Origin: Tetracentron sinense
Taxonomy: Eukaryota; Streptophyta; Magnoliopsida; Trochodendrales; Trochodendraceae
Assembly: GCA_015143295.1 (NCBI GenBank)
Contig: CM026556.1
Location: forward strand, 17,980,547-18,044,546
DNA length: 64,000 nucleotides
Direction of reading: 5' to 3'
Position 1 is the stretch's first letter. Each line of letters starts with the position of its first letter. Below the pieces are notes generated by a model, which made no database searches, was not told the origin of the DNA, and saw only the letters and a program-made list of their open reading frames with translations. Below are positions 51,598-62,710 of the stretch, piece by piece. The position numbers were made by a program, and so were the translations under genes.

Positions 51598-51650
51598 TTT
51601 TTTTTTTTGGAGGTATGCTAGGGTTAGGCAGACCCCTACCAGATATATTA

Positions 51651-54600
51651 CTACAAAAGAACCAATTGCATACGGAGATATTTGAATCCCGATTTGTCTT
51701 TATCTACAAGGGATAACAGATCCAAAGGAAAATCAGAAGGAGAAAGAACAATAGAGTATATGGAAGTACAAAAGTTTGCTAGATAATCTACTACCTTGTT
51801 TGTTTCTCGCCAGACATGCTGCACCAAATGAACATGTAGATCTTTCATTTTTCTAAGAGTGGATGTCACCAAGTTTCGAAGATGCCAAGGAGGGGAACCT
51901 TTCTAAGAGAGACAGAGAGAAGCATTTAAAGATTCCAAAGCAATAGAAAAGTTGGAGAGACCATTGATTTTTGCAAGATCCAGGCCACGGTTTATAGCCA
52001 TAAGTTCCATCTTCAAGACATCAGTATCATTCAAACCTTCAGTAAAGGCAAGAAGAGGGGTACCTAGATGATCTCGAAAAATGCCACCAAAGCCTGCAAG
52101 GGAAGGCCGGATAGATCCATCACAGTTCATAAGCCATTTGTCACGGAGAGGGGGGACCCAGGAGCACCAGATCGAAGGCTTGAAAAAGAAGTTTCCTTTT
52201 ATCTTCCAACGGCTTGAAACTTCACAGTTGGCTGCAGTATCTTCAACAAGATTGTCTTGGGTAGAGAATTTCATTCTTGTGTCTCTCAAAATATTGTGGA
52301 AGATGTGGTCTGCGGGCTTGTATATGTTGGTGAAGATACGATTGTTCCATTCCTGCCATACCGAAGTAGATAGTCGCACACAGGGCAATCTGATTGATGG
52401 TGCTTATTAAAGATTTACCCTTGAAGTCTGTGGAGACCCGGGCTATTTCATCTTCAAAGGCTAGAATAGTTCTATTAGAGTAGCAACTCAGATTAAGGAC
52501 GCCTTCCCAGATCTGCTTGGTGAAGATGCAATCGAAAAAAAGGTGTTTAGTGTTTTCAAGATGGGCCCGACAGAAAAAGCCTGTGGATTGCTGAAAAATG
52601 TTAAGGCTCTGGAGGTTGTCTTGAGTTAGTAGCCTGTTAGAAATTGCTAACCAAGAGATGAAAGAATGGCAGGGGATGTAGTTGGAGCCCCAGACTAAGG
52701 AATGCCAGCATATAGAATTCTCCATAGTTCTGATGCTAGACCACGCAGATTGCAAAGTATACAATCCAGAGCTGTGCGGTTTCCAGATTATACAGTCGTT
52801 CTCCAGCTCATTGTTAATTGTAACTTTATGAAGCTCAATCCAAACTGACAGTAAATCAATTAAGACCAATGGAGGGGGGTCCCATTCTAAGTTGGAAATG
52901 ATGTCAGAGACTTTAGCATCTAAGGCCAGGCCAGAGTCATATTGAATTCTGTTCCCGAAGACTTCAATGAGGATGCCCATCGGATGCCATGGATCATGCC
53001 TGAGAGATGTGTTGTTACCATTAGCAATGGAGAAAGTGATTTGATCTTTAGCTAGGTTCCTTAATTTGAGAAGATTCCTCCAGACCCAGGTGCAATCTAC
53101 TGGGATCTTCATAGTCCAGAAATTTTTTCTTTTGATGAGCTTGGAGTGGCACCATTTAGCCCAAAGGCCTTGAGAGTTAGAAGCAATGTCCCAAATCAAT
53201 CTAAGAATGTCAGCTCTGTTCCAGTCCAAGAGTTTACGAAAGCCCAAACCTCCTTCTTCTTTGGTGCGGCAGACCTTATTCCAAGCTATAGGGTGTATTT
53301 TTTTCCGAAGGCCTTGACCAGCCCAGAGGAACCGACTACAGAGCTACTCCACGAGCTTGAGGATCTTTTTTGGAATGAGGAAAAGACGAGCCTAGTAGAT
53401 ACGAATGCTATTGAGTACAGATTTGATGAGTTCAGCTCTGCCAGCGTAGGAGAGACAACTGGCTTTCCAGCTATTTATTTTGGATAGCATCCTATCCAAA
53501 AGTGGTTGGCAGTCCGAGGCCGAGAGACGTCTAGAGATGAGGGGCAAACCTAGATACTTGACAGGAAGCTTGCCGATGTTGAATTGCAGCACATTTTTGA
53601 AAGCTTGTTGGGTGAGTAAAGAGGTACTAGCGAAGAACATCTGACTTTTAGAAGGATTTGGCGAGAGCCCAGATATGGAGGAAAAATGACTAAGTACTCT
53701 TTGTAGCCCAATGGCAGAATTTGGCTCTGCTGAAAGAAACACAAATAGATCATCTGCAAAACTGATATGAGAGACTAAGGGGCTCTCGCACTTGAAATGA
53801 GGCATGATGTGGCTCGAGTTAAAAGCTTGATCCAGGTGAGCCAAGAAACCCTCCATCGCTATGATAAATAAAAAGGGAGAGAGAGGGTCGTCTTGCCGGA
53901 GACCACGGGAGCTGTTGAAGTAGCCCTCAAGGGAGCCATTTAGCACAACTGAGAATTTAGGAGAAGAGATACATGGGGTGATCCAGTTGATAAAAGTGTC
54001 TGGAAATCCCATCAGGTCTAGCATCTTAAGCAAAATGTCCCATCGGACAGTGTCAAAAGCCTTAAGAAGGTCAATCTTTATAGCCCACCGAGGCTTTCCT
54101 TTGTCTTTGTGATAGTTCCGAACTAATTCATGCGTGAGGAGAATACTGTCAGATATCTTTCGCCCATGGATGAAAGCAGCTTAGTTCTCACTCACAATAG
54201 AGGGCAGAGTCTTTTTGATGCGATTGGCAAGGATCTTTGATATGCATTTGTAAACAACATTACACAAGGATATAGGACGAAAATCAGCAAAGGAGTTGGG
54301 ACGAGCCACCTTAGGAATCAGGGTGATGAAGGTAGAGTTTAATTCGGAGAGCAGACTGGAAGAGCTAAAGAAGCTCTTAATAGCTTTTATCACATTTGAA
54401 CTAGCAATATCCCAACACACCTTGAAGAACAGAGCTGTGTATCCATCAGGACCTCGGGATTTATCGTCCTTCATATCAAAGATGGCCCATTTAATCTCCT
54501 CTTCTAAGATTTTAGAAATGAGCTGCTAGCCTTCCACACTTGATAGCCGGCTGAGAGATGGGAGGTTGGAGAGATCTAAGATGGATTTTTTTTTGGGCTT

Positions 54601-55826
54601 TGATAAGAGAGTCTTGAAGAAGTTCATAGCCTCAGACTTTATAATGTTCTCATCCACAATTTGATTATCAATCACAGAGATAGAGGTGATTCTGTTGAAG
54701 CTGCAACGAGATAGGAGGCTTTTGTAGAAGAAGCTGGAATTACAGTCCCCAAGAGAGAGCCATTGAATCTAAGACTTTTGCTTGATAGTAGCTTCTTCGT
54801 AGCTTGCGGCGGAAGAATAATCAGCAAGGATCTGCTTTTCAGCTGCTATAAGAGAGTCATCAAGAGGGTTGTTGTGAAGTTGGACCTGGATATCATTGAG
54901 GGCGATTTTAAGATCTGCAGAACGAGATGAGAGATTAGCAAAATGAACCTTACTCCATAGATGAAGTTTAACTTTCAGAGCACGTAATTTTTGAGTGAGC
55001 CGAAACATTGGGTTGCCTCTGATAGGAGAAAGACAAGATTCAGCCACTGTTACCTTAAATTCTGGGTGTCTAGTCCAATAATTGAAGAATTTGAATGGTT
55101 TTTTCCCTTCAGGAGTGTACTGTCTAATAGTGGCCAGCAAAGGAGAATGATCAGAGATTCCGTGAGGAAGAAAGGATGCTTTAGAGGGGTCATACTTGCT
55201 GCACCAATGGATATTAGTTAAGACCCTGTCAAGCTTACATTGGATTCTGTTGCTTCCAAAGTGAGAAGAGTTATTCCAAATGTAGAACAGGCCAGTACTT
55301 TTGAGATCAAACACTTCATTATGGAGTAGACAGTCAAGGAATTCAGTAGCTTTGTTTGGCTGGAAGGGAGTGCCTCCAAGTTTCTCCCTTTGGGAGCACA
55401 CCAAGTTGAAATCGCCTAAAAGAATCCACGGTTCCATACTAGGTCCAAGTGAGGACAAATCAATCCAGAGGGCTCGGCGCTCCAAAGCAATGGTGGAGGC
55501 ATATATAAATGAGGTTAGAAATGAGTCCAAGTTATGGTGATCAAAAATACGACAGTGGATAAGCTGGGCAGATTTGAAAATCACCTGAACATCACAAAAT
55601 TTTTGGTCCCAGAGAATCCAGATTTTCCCAAGAGTAGAGAATTGATAATTTTCAATGAAATTCCAGTCCTTAGCTATATGCTTAAGTATCCTTGCCGCAT
55701 TTACATGCCTTACTCTAGTTTCTAGGATTGCCATAACAGAGATTTGGTGCTTGGAAATGAGCTTACGAACTTCATCTTGCTTGATACATTGAGGCCTCGA
55801 AGGTCCCAAGCAGCTATACGGCACAT
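51651..55826 (-). pseudogene. LINE ORF2: endonuclease, reverse transcriptase, zf-RVT, RNase H
   Basis: The likely start ATG 55826 (MCRIAAWDLRGLN) is followed by a one-base frameshift near 55775. Endonuclease: AILETRV (Glu), WILLGDFNLVCSQREKLGG, CKLDRVLTN, GISDHSPLL (His). Reverse transcriptase: KSRGPDGYTALFF, ITLIPKVARP, IDLLKAFDTVRWD, RGLRQDDPLSP (Gly to Asp against the usual QGDP) and FADD at 53760-53749. The zf-RVT region (~52785-52480) has PCHSFISWLAISNRL and HLFFDC but lost one zinc Cys. RNase H: NCDGSIRPS, LKMELMAI, ALESLNAS, HVWRETNKVVDYLANF. One frame holds from 55.77 kb down to ~52.39 kb apart from in-frame stops (for example 54183-54181, 53394-53392 and near 54769). One frameshift near 52385 precedes RNase H. 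Confidence 0.9.
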
Positions 55827-55948
55827 AACGCTTAAAGATGGGAGGTTCTGCTCTGTATACCTCGAGCAACAACAGGGGATCCAAAAGAAGGACCGACCTT
55901 GCCAACATCCTGAGAAGATGGTTTATGAGTACTCAAATGGGTCTTGCA

Positions 55949-57281
55949 TCAAGGGAAAACTGAGGCCTGAAGTTCATCAAGGACTGATCGGTTGATAGTA
56001 TCACTAAGGGCATCAAATCGGTTGGGACTGGTGAAGCTAGATTTGAGCTGGGTTAATGTCCTGGAGCCAAGAGAGATATCAACTGAGGAGCTATGATAAT
56101 TCTGTTGAGAGGCTACATGACCATCTAAAGGTTCCTCACTCCAAGATTCTGATTCAGGAAAGGCAAGAGCCTGGACAGAAATGAGAGGAAGCGAAGGGGT
56201 ACTAGTGCTTGAGGTAGGCAGATCCACGAGCACATGGGAAACAGGAATTAGAATAGGAGCTGCCTCACGGTGAGGGTCCAAATTTGAATCAGGTATTTTA
56301 TCAAACACTTGGTTGCCAAAGTGGCGGACTGGGGAAGGTTTGTAAGTTGAGAAGCCAGAGGTTCGGGGGTTGTCATCATCGAGGTCTGAAGAGAAAGGCT
56401 ACAGAAGTTGGAGATTTGGTAGGGGATATGGGGTTGTCATCAAGATTGATATAGACCCCTTCCGAAATGGAAGAAGCAAAATGGAGGAAAAACTGGAGTT
56501 TTCAGAACAAAGATCTGCTTAGTAGTGCAGCGAGACTCCAGGTGACCAAAAGACCAGCATTTAGAACACTTCAAGGGTTTCAGTCATAAACCACTCTTTG
56601 TTGGAAGAGGGTTCCATCCGGCGACATTACATCAATGTGGTCAGGAAGATCGTCTTTTGCAGAAATTTCAACACAGATTCTAGCAAATGAGAGGTGTTCT
56701 TTCCCCGCTGTAATTTTATCAGTGTACAAAGGATTACTGATCACACCAGCAAGACAACTGAGCATCTTTTGGCCCCAGAGATGAAGCTAGAGGCCAGAAA
56801 GCTTAATCCAAAGAGGAAGAGAGGATATAAGTGGTTTTTCGAGCTTCAGAGAAGGACACCAAGATCTGAGAACTAAAGGTTTTTTGTCAAAAAACTAGGG
56901 CCCATCTTCTAAGATTCGAATCTTGTCTTCTTCGCAGCTGAAATCAAAGAAAAAAAGACCATTGTCGAGACCTAAAACCTCCAAATGCCCTTTTGGGGCC
57001 TAGATCTTATGGACAAATCTCTTCAGACTGTTAAAGTAGGGCTTAGAGCCAAGCACGAAGCCGATTAGGGCATTTGACCAACGGGTTATGCCTTCATGCA
57101 AATCTTTGGAAATATAGCATGCCGTTCGTTTCCCATTCACGAGTTCCGGAGGAATGAAGCAGAGACAAGGGTCATTTGAAGATGCCCTAGAGGTGTCAAA
57201 GAGAGATGACCAAGGCTTCGGACTAGTGGGCGGATGAGGTTCTGCTGGCACAGGGCCAGCAGACGCCATAGCTACGAGCAC
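55949..57281 (-). pseudogene. LINE ORF1: DUF4283-type domain and zinc knuckle
   Basis: Opens MLVAMASAGPVPAEP at 57281. The N-terminal domain reads ITRWSNALIGFVLGSKPYF, a TAG at 57002-57000, then HLEVLGLDNG and CEEDKIRILEDGP followed by TAG at 56898-56896 where the family has Trp (GPW). It continues ICVEISAKDDLPDHI (56.7-56.6 kb). A zinc knuckle CSKCWSFGHLESRC (Cys-x2-Cys-x4-His-x4-Cys) lies at about 56580-56530 in a shifted frame. The C-terminal part (56308-55949) is polar and rich in Ser/Thr/Pro, ending LDELQASVFP. RNA-binding partner of ORF2; broken by several stops and at least one frameshift. Confidence 0.85.
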
Positions 57282-57320
57282 GAAACTCAGAATCGCCTCA
57301 AAATCGCATCATGATCGGTG

Positions 57321-60300
57321 GAAAACATACAAACCGGGGATCTGATTCATAGAAACATACAAACGAACACCAAATCCAAACCGGGGGTAAGCTTTTGATG
57401 TCGTTTCTTTTAACACATGTATTTCGACCCAGCCTAAGTCTGAGAATTCGTTACGATGGAATCCGAGGTCGTTTGCTCGATTTGAGCCCTAAGACGCCCG
57501 AAATCCATACTTAGAAAGTATACATCGTCCTAAACATACAAACGTGCACCAAATCCAAACCGGGGGTCGGGTTTCGATGTTGTTTCCTCTAAAGCTTGTA
57601 TTTCAACCCATCCTAAGTGTGAGAATTCGTTTCGATGGAATCTGAGGTTGTTTGCCCAATTCGGGTACCGAGAGCCCTGAAATCCATACTTAGAAAATAC
57701 ATTTCGGCCTAAACCTACAAACGCGCAACAATCCCAAACCAGGGGTCGGGTTTCGATGTTGTTTCCTCTAACTCTTGTACTTCGATCCATCCTAAGCGTG
57801 AGAATTTGTTTCGATGGAATCCAATGCTGTTTGCCCGATTTGGGCACCGAGAGGCGGAAAATCCATAACTAGAAAGTATACTTCAGCCTAAACCTACAAA
57901 CGCGCACTAAATCCATACCGGAGGTCTGATTTCGATGTCGTTTCTTCTAACGTGTGTATATTGACCCAACCTAAGTGTGACAATTCGTTTCGATGGAATC
58001 TGAGGTCGTTTCCTCATTTTGGGGACCGAGAGGTCGACATCCATACTTAGAAAGTATACTTCGGCCTAAACATACAAACGCGCACCATATCCAATCCTGG
58101 GGTTGGATTTCGATGCTGTTTTTTCTAACGCATATATTTCAACCCAACCTAAGTGTGGGATTTCGTTTTGATGGAATTGGAGCCCGTTTGCCTGATTTGG
58201 GCACCGAGAGGCCCGAAATCCATACTTAAAAAGTATTCTTTAGTCTAAACATACAAACACACATCAAATCCAAACCAGGGTGAGATTTTGATATTGTTTC
58301 CCCTAACGGGTGTATTTTGACCCAACTTAAGCGTGAGAGTTTTTTTTGATGGAATCTGAGGTCGTTTGCCTGATTTGAGCACAAGAAGCCTGAAATCCAT
58401 ACTTAGAAAGTATACTTCGGCCTAAACATACAAACGGGCACCAAATCCAAACCTGGAGTCAGATTTCGATGTAGTTTCTTTTAACACATGTATTTTGACA
58501 CAGCATAAGTTTGAGAATCAGTTTCGAAGGAATCTGAGGTCGTTTGTCGGATTTGAGCCCCGAGTTGCACATAATCTATACTTAGAAACTATACTTTAGC
58601 CAAAACCTACAAACGCGTACCGAATCCAAATCGGGGTTCAGATTTTGATGTCGTTTCTTCCAATGCATGTATTTTGACCCAACCTAAGTGTGAGAATTAG
58701 TTTCGATGGAATCTGAAGTCGTTTCCCCAATTTGGGCCCTGAGAGGCCTAAAAACCATACTTAGAAAGTATACTTCGTCCTAAACATAGAAACGCTCACC
58801 AAATCTAACCCGGAGATCGGATTTCATTGACCTTTACCCTAACACGTGTATATCGACCCAACCTAATGTGGGAATTCGTGTCGATGGAATCCGAGCCCAT
58901 TTGCCAGATTTGGGCGCCTAAAGGCCCGAAATCCATAATTAGAAAGCATACTTTGGCCTAAACATACAACCGTGCACCAAATCCAAACCGGGGTCGGATT
59001 TCGATGTTATTTCCTCTAACGCGTGTATTTCGATAAAACTTAAGTGTGAGAATTCGTTTTCATTGAATCCAAGGTCGTTAGCCCGATTTGGGCACCGAGA
59101 GGCCAAAATCCATACTTAGAAAGTATACTTCGGCCTAAACCTATAAATGCCCTGCAAATCCAAACCAGGGGTAGGATTTCGATGTCGTTTCTTTTAACGC
59201 GATTATGCCGACCCAGCCTAAGTGTGGGAATTCATTTCGTTGGAATCCGAAGTCGTTTGCCTAATTTGGCTGCTTAGAAACCAAAGTCAGTACTTAGAAA
59301 GTATACTTAGGCCTAAAACTACAAACGAGCACCAAATCCAAACCGGGTGTTGGATTTTGATGTCGTTTCTTCAAACGAGTGTATCATGACCCAACCTATG
59401 TGTGGAAATTTCTTTCGATGGAATCCGAAGTCATTAGTCTGATTTGGACACTTAGAGACCAAAGTCGAAACTAAGAAAGTATACTTAGGCCTAAACCTAG
59501 AAACATGAACCAAATCTAAACCAAGGGTCGGATTTTGATGTCGTTTCTTCTTACGAGTGTATTCCGACCCAACCTCAGTGTAGAAATTTGTTTCGATGGA
59601 ATCCAAGGTCGTTTGCTCTATTTGGGCACCGAGAGGCCCGAAATCCATACTTAGCAAGTATACTTTGGCCTAAACCTACAAACGCGCACCAAATCCAAAC
59701 CGGGGTCGGATTTCGATGTTGTCTCTTTAACACTTGTATTTCAACTCAATCTAAGTGTGGGAATTCATTTCGATGGAATCCGAGGTCGTTTGCACGATTT
59801 AGGCACTGAGTGACTCGAAATTCATACTTAGAAAGTATACTTCGGCTTAAACATACAAACGCGCAACATATGCAAACTGGGGTCGGATTTCGATGTTGTT
59901 TCCTTTAACGCATGTATTTCAACCCAACTTAGGTGTGAGAATTTGTTCTGTTGAAATCCGATGTCGTTTGCCCTTATTTGAGCATCGATAGGCCCGAAAT
60001 CCGTACTTAGAAAGTATACTTCGGCCAAAACATACAAACATCCACCAAATCCCAACCGGGGGTCGGATTTCGATATAGTTTCTTTTAACATTTGTATTTC
60101 GACCCAACATAAGTGCGGGAATTTGTTTTGATGGTATCCGAGGTCGTTAGCTAATCTTAGCACCGAGACACCGAAATCCATATATAGAAAGTGTACTTCA
60201 GCCTAAACCTACAAACGAGCACCAAATCCAAACCGGGGGTAGGATTTCGATGTCAATTCTTTTAACGTGAGTATTTCAACCCAGCCTAAGTATGGGAATT

Positions 60301-61484
60301 CTTTTCGATGGAATTCGAAGTCGTTAGCCTGATTTGGGCACCTAAAGACCAAAGTCCATACTTAGAAAGTATACTTACGCCTAAACCTAGAAACGCTCAC
60401 CAAATCCATACCGGGGATCGGATTTTGATGGCGTTTCTTCTTACGAGTGTATTTGTCCAAACCTAAGTGTGGAAAATTGCTTCGATGGAATTCGAGGTCG
60501 TTTGCCCTATTTAGGCACCGAGAGGCCCGAAATCCATACATAGAAAGTATACTTCGGCCAAAACCTACAAACGTGCACAAAATCCAAACCGGGGTAGGAT
60601 TTCGATAGAGATTCTTTGAACGAGTTTATTTTGATGCAACCTCTGTGCGGACATTTATTTCAAAGAAATCCATGGTCATTCGCCTGATTTGAGAACCGTG
60701 ACGCATGAAATCTATACTTAGAAATTATACTTCAGCCTAAACCTTCAAATGTGCACCAAATCCATACCAGGGGTCAGATTTTGATGCTATTTTTTCTAAC
60801 ATGAGTTTTTCGACCAAACCTAAGTGTGGGATTTCGTTTCGAAGGAATTGGAGCCCATTTGCCTTATTTGGGCAATGAGATGCCCGAAATCCATACTTAG
60901 AAAGTATACTTCGGCCTAAACATACAAACTCGCACCAAATCCAAATCGGGATCGGATTTCCATGTTGTTTCCACTAACGCGTGTATTTTGACCCAACTTA
61001 AGCGTGACAATTCATTTCCATGGAATCTGAGGTCGTTTACCCGATTTGAGCATGAGAAACCTTAATTCCATACTTTGAAAGTATACTTCGGCCTAAACAT
61101 ACAAACGGACACCAAATCCAAACCCGGGGTAAGATTTCGATGTCGTTTCTTTTAACGCATGTATTTCGACCCAGACTAAATGTGAGAATTCGTTACGATG
61201 GAATCCGAGGTTGTTTGCCCGATTTGAGCCCCGAGACGCCCGAAATCAATACTTAGAAAGTATACATCGTCCTAAACATACAAACGTGCACCATATCCAA
61301 ACCGGGGGTCGGGTTTCGATGTTGTTTCCTCTAAAGCTTGTATTTCGACCCATCCTAATTGTGAGAATTTGTTTCAATGGAATTCGAGGTTGTTTGCCCG
61401 ATTTAGGCACTGAGAGGCGCGAAATCCGTAACTAGAAAGCATTCTTCGGCCTGAAATCCATACTTAGAAAGTATACTTCGACCT
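57321..61484. repeat. 178-bp satellite, block 6 (about 23 monomers)
   Basis: After ~100 bp of disordered pieces next to the LINE, the block is almost entirely one clean pass of the higher-order repeat (separate entry). It ends in a class-r monomer followed by a short back-step, where GAAATCCATACTTAGAAAG is repeated at 61453. The Tekay-like LTR starts at 61485. Flank bases before the LTR are GACCT. Confidence 0.97.
57426..61346. repeat. Best single pass of the ancestral ~22-monomer higher-order repeat
   Basis: Monomer starts (GACCC position) and classes: p 57426, q 57605, r 57784, s 57963, t 58141, u 58319, v 58497, a 58676, b 58855, c 59032, d 59210, e 59388, f 59566, g 59743, h 59921, i 60101, j 60278, k 60455, l 60633, n 60812, o 60990, p 61168. 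Twenty-one different monomers span 3742 bp before p returns. Diagnostic words: a GAAAACCATAC; b GAGCCCATTTGCC; d GCTTAGAAACC; e CTATGTGTGGAAATT; f TTAGCAAGTATAC; g ACTCAATCTAAG; h ACCAAATCCCAACC; i CATATATAGAAAGTG; o GAAACCTTAATTCC; p GTATACATCGTCC; r ATAACTAGAAAG; u GAGCACAAGAAGCC. Class m is missing because l carries the m tail. Confidence 0.88.
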
Positions 61485-61696
61485 TGTAGCACCCCAGACT
61501 TTTTCATCTTTAATGAATGACACTTTCGTAGCTAATTGGCCATTTTCGTAGTCTAATTAATAAATAAGGGAGAAATCGGAAATTCCGAAATGTCAGAAAT
61601 GTTCGTTTTCGAAAGACGGATCCAACGCAAGTTGAATCGTCGAAATCCGACGAGCGAGTCAAAAGATATGGTCAAAACAGTCCAGACATACAGAGC

Positions 61697-61862
61697 ACCG
61701 ATCGCTCGGTCCAGTCAGCGATCGATCGGTAGCTATCGCACGGTCAAAAATTTTGTATGGGGAAATTTTCCAGAGAGTGAGTTTTTGACCGGTCGATCGG
61801 TCATAAACACCTATCGCTCGGTAGGCAACCGATCGATCGGTCATAACCACCGATCGCTCGGT
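61697..61862. repeat. Second cluster of ACCGATCGMTCGGT palindromes
   Basis: Clear copies start at 61697 (ACCGATCGCTCGGT), 61717, 61788, 61809, 61828 (ACCGATCGATCGGT) and 61849 (ACCGATCGCTCGGT); a degenerate one is at 61731. Steps from 61717 are 71, 21, 19 and 21 bp, identical to those of the cluster at 20.5 kb. The 71-bp gap again holds TTTTGTATGGGG and TTTTCCAGAGAGTG. The cluster lies ~210 bp inside the LTR start, upstream of the likely transcription start. Confidence 0.9.
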
Positions 61863-62710
61863 CTTCGCGTTTTTACAGAAATTCAGTAAGGGCGTTTTCG
61901 TCTTTTGGGGGTTAAACCCTTTCTCCTTAAGGCTTGCCCGAGCCTTAGGGCATCATTCACTATACTTAGAGAGATTTGGGAGATAAGAGAGAAGAGAAAA
62001 GGGTTTCCTAAACCTAGGTTGCTTTTGGAGAAGAAATCAAAGGGGTGAAGACCCTAGATCGTCCACAAGCACGTTTTCTTCAAGATTTCAACTCAAGCTC
62101 GGGTGGGGTGCATTCTCAAAGCTAGGGCAGCCCTCACTCATGTTTTTGAAAGGGATTTCTTCCCCAACTCAAGCTTCTTTCAAGCAAAGGCTTCATCTTT
62201 CAAGTTGGAGCTTCAATCAAGGTCCCTACCAAGGATCAAGCCTTGATTCAAGGTTAGTACACTCTACTAACTTTCTTTAGCAATAATCTAGTTTTCCCCC
62301 TTTGACATTATGATGTTGGTCTTGTATCTTCCCTTACTTGAAATGTGCTATACTTCCTAAACCTAAACAAGATAAATGTGAATGTGGGGTTGTATGTATG
62401 AATGGTGGATGTAGAGGCGATTGGATGCCGTTGGACGTGGTGAAATGTGGGTATGAAAAATGGTGGAAGGGCACTCTATGAATAATGAACATACTTGGAT
62501 GTTGTGTTGGAAATTTATGCGCTAAAAAGAGGAAATAAAACTACTAAAATGTTGCACACCGGATGTTTGATAATATGCCTAAACCAAGAATAAATGAAAT
62601 TGATAAAGGAAATGGATGTAAGCTTTATGTAATTATTCTTGTAAATGATGACTTGACCAAATGCCATGTTGATCACCTAAATGCTTACATGTTATACTAT
62701 GAATTGAAAT

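Larger units (their letters stand above)
51598..57320 (-). mobile_element. Nearly full-length L1-type LINE with RNase H (5.7 kb)
   Basis: On the minus strand: short leader, ORF1 (57281-55949), ORF2 (55826-51651), 3' UTR with GGTCTGCCTAACCC and an 11-base poly(A), seen as poly(T) at 51598-51608. All expected domains of a plant L1 are present in order. It is inactive because of stop codons and a few frameshifts. The left edge is in the satellite word CATACTTTAGAATG, a class-c monomer. The right edge is near 57320, where disordered satellite pieces (AAACATACAAACC at 57323 and again at 57353) suggest a rearrangement. No target duplication was found. It shares its 3' UTR and the C-terminal tail motif (SPSDF, then YLRM/FRRM) with the LINE at 33.9 kb. 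Confidence 0.92.

Noticed and set aside
51598..57320. Possibility of an integrated plant pararetrovirus, given reverse transcriptase plus RNase H
   Set aside because: The domain order (ORF1 zinc knuckle, AP endonuclease, reverse transcriptase, zf-RVT, RNase H, poly(A)) is that of a plant L1 LINE. No movement, coat or protease domain is present.
61650..61889. Frames of 63 and 99 codons across the palindrome cluster of the right LTR
   Set aside because: They read through palindromic repeats on both strands and are explained by the repeat, not by coding.
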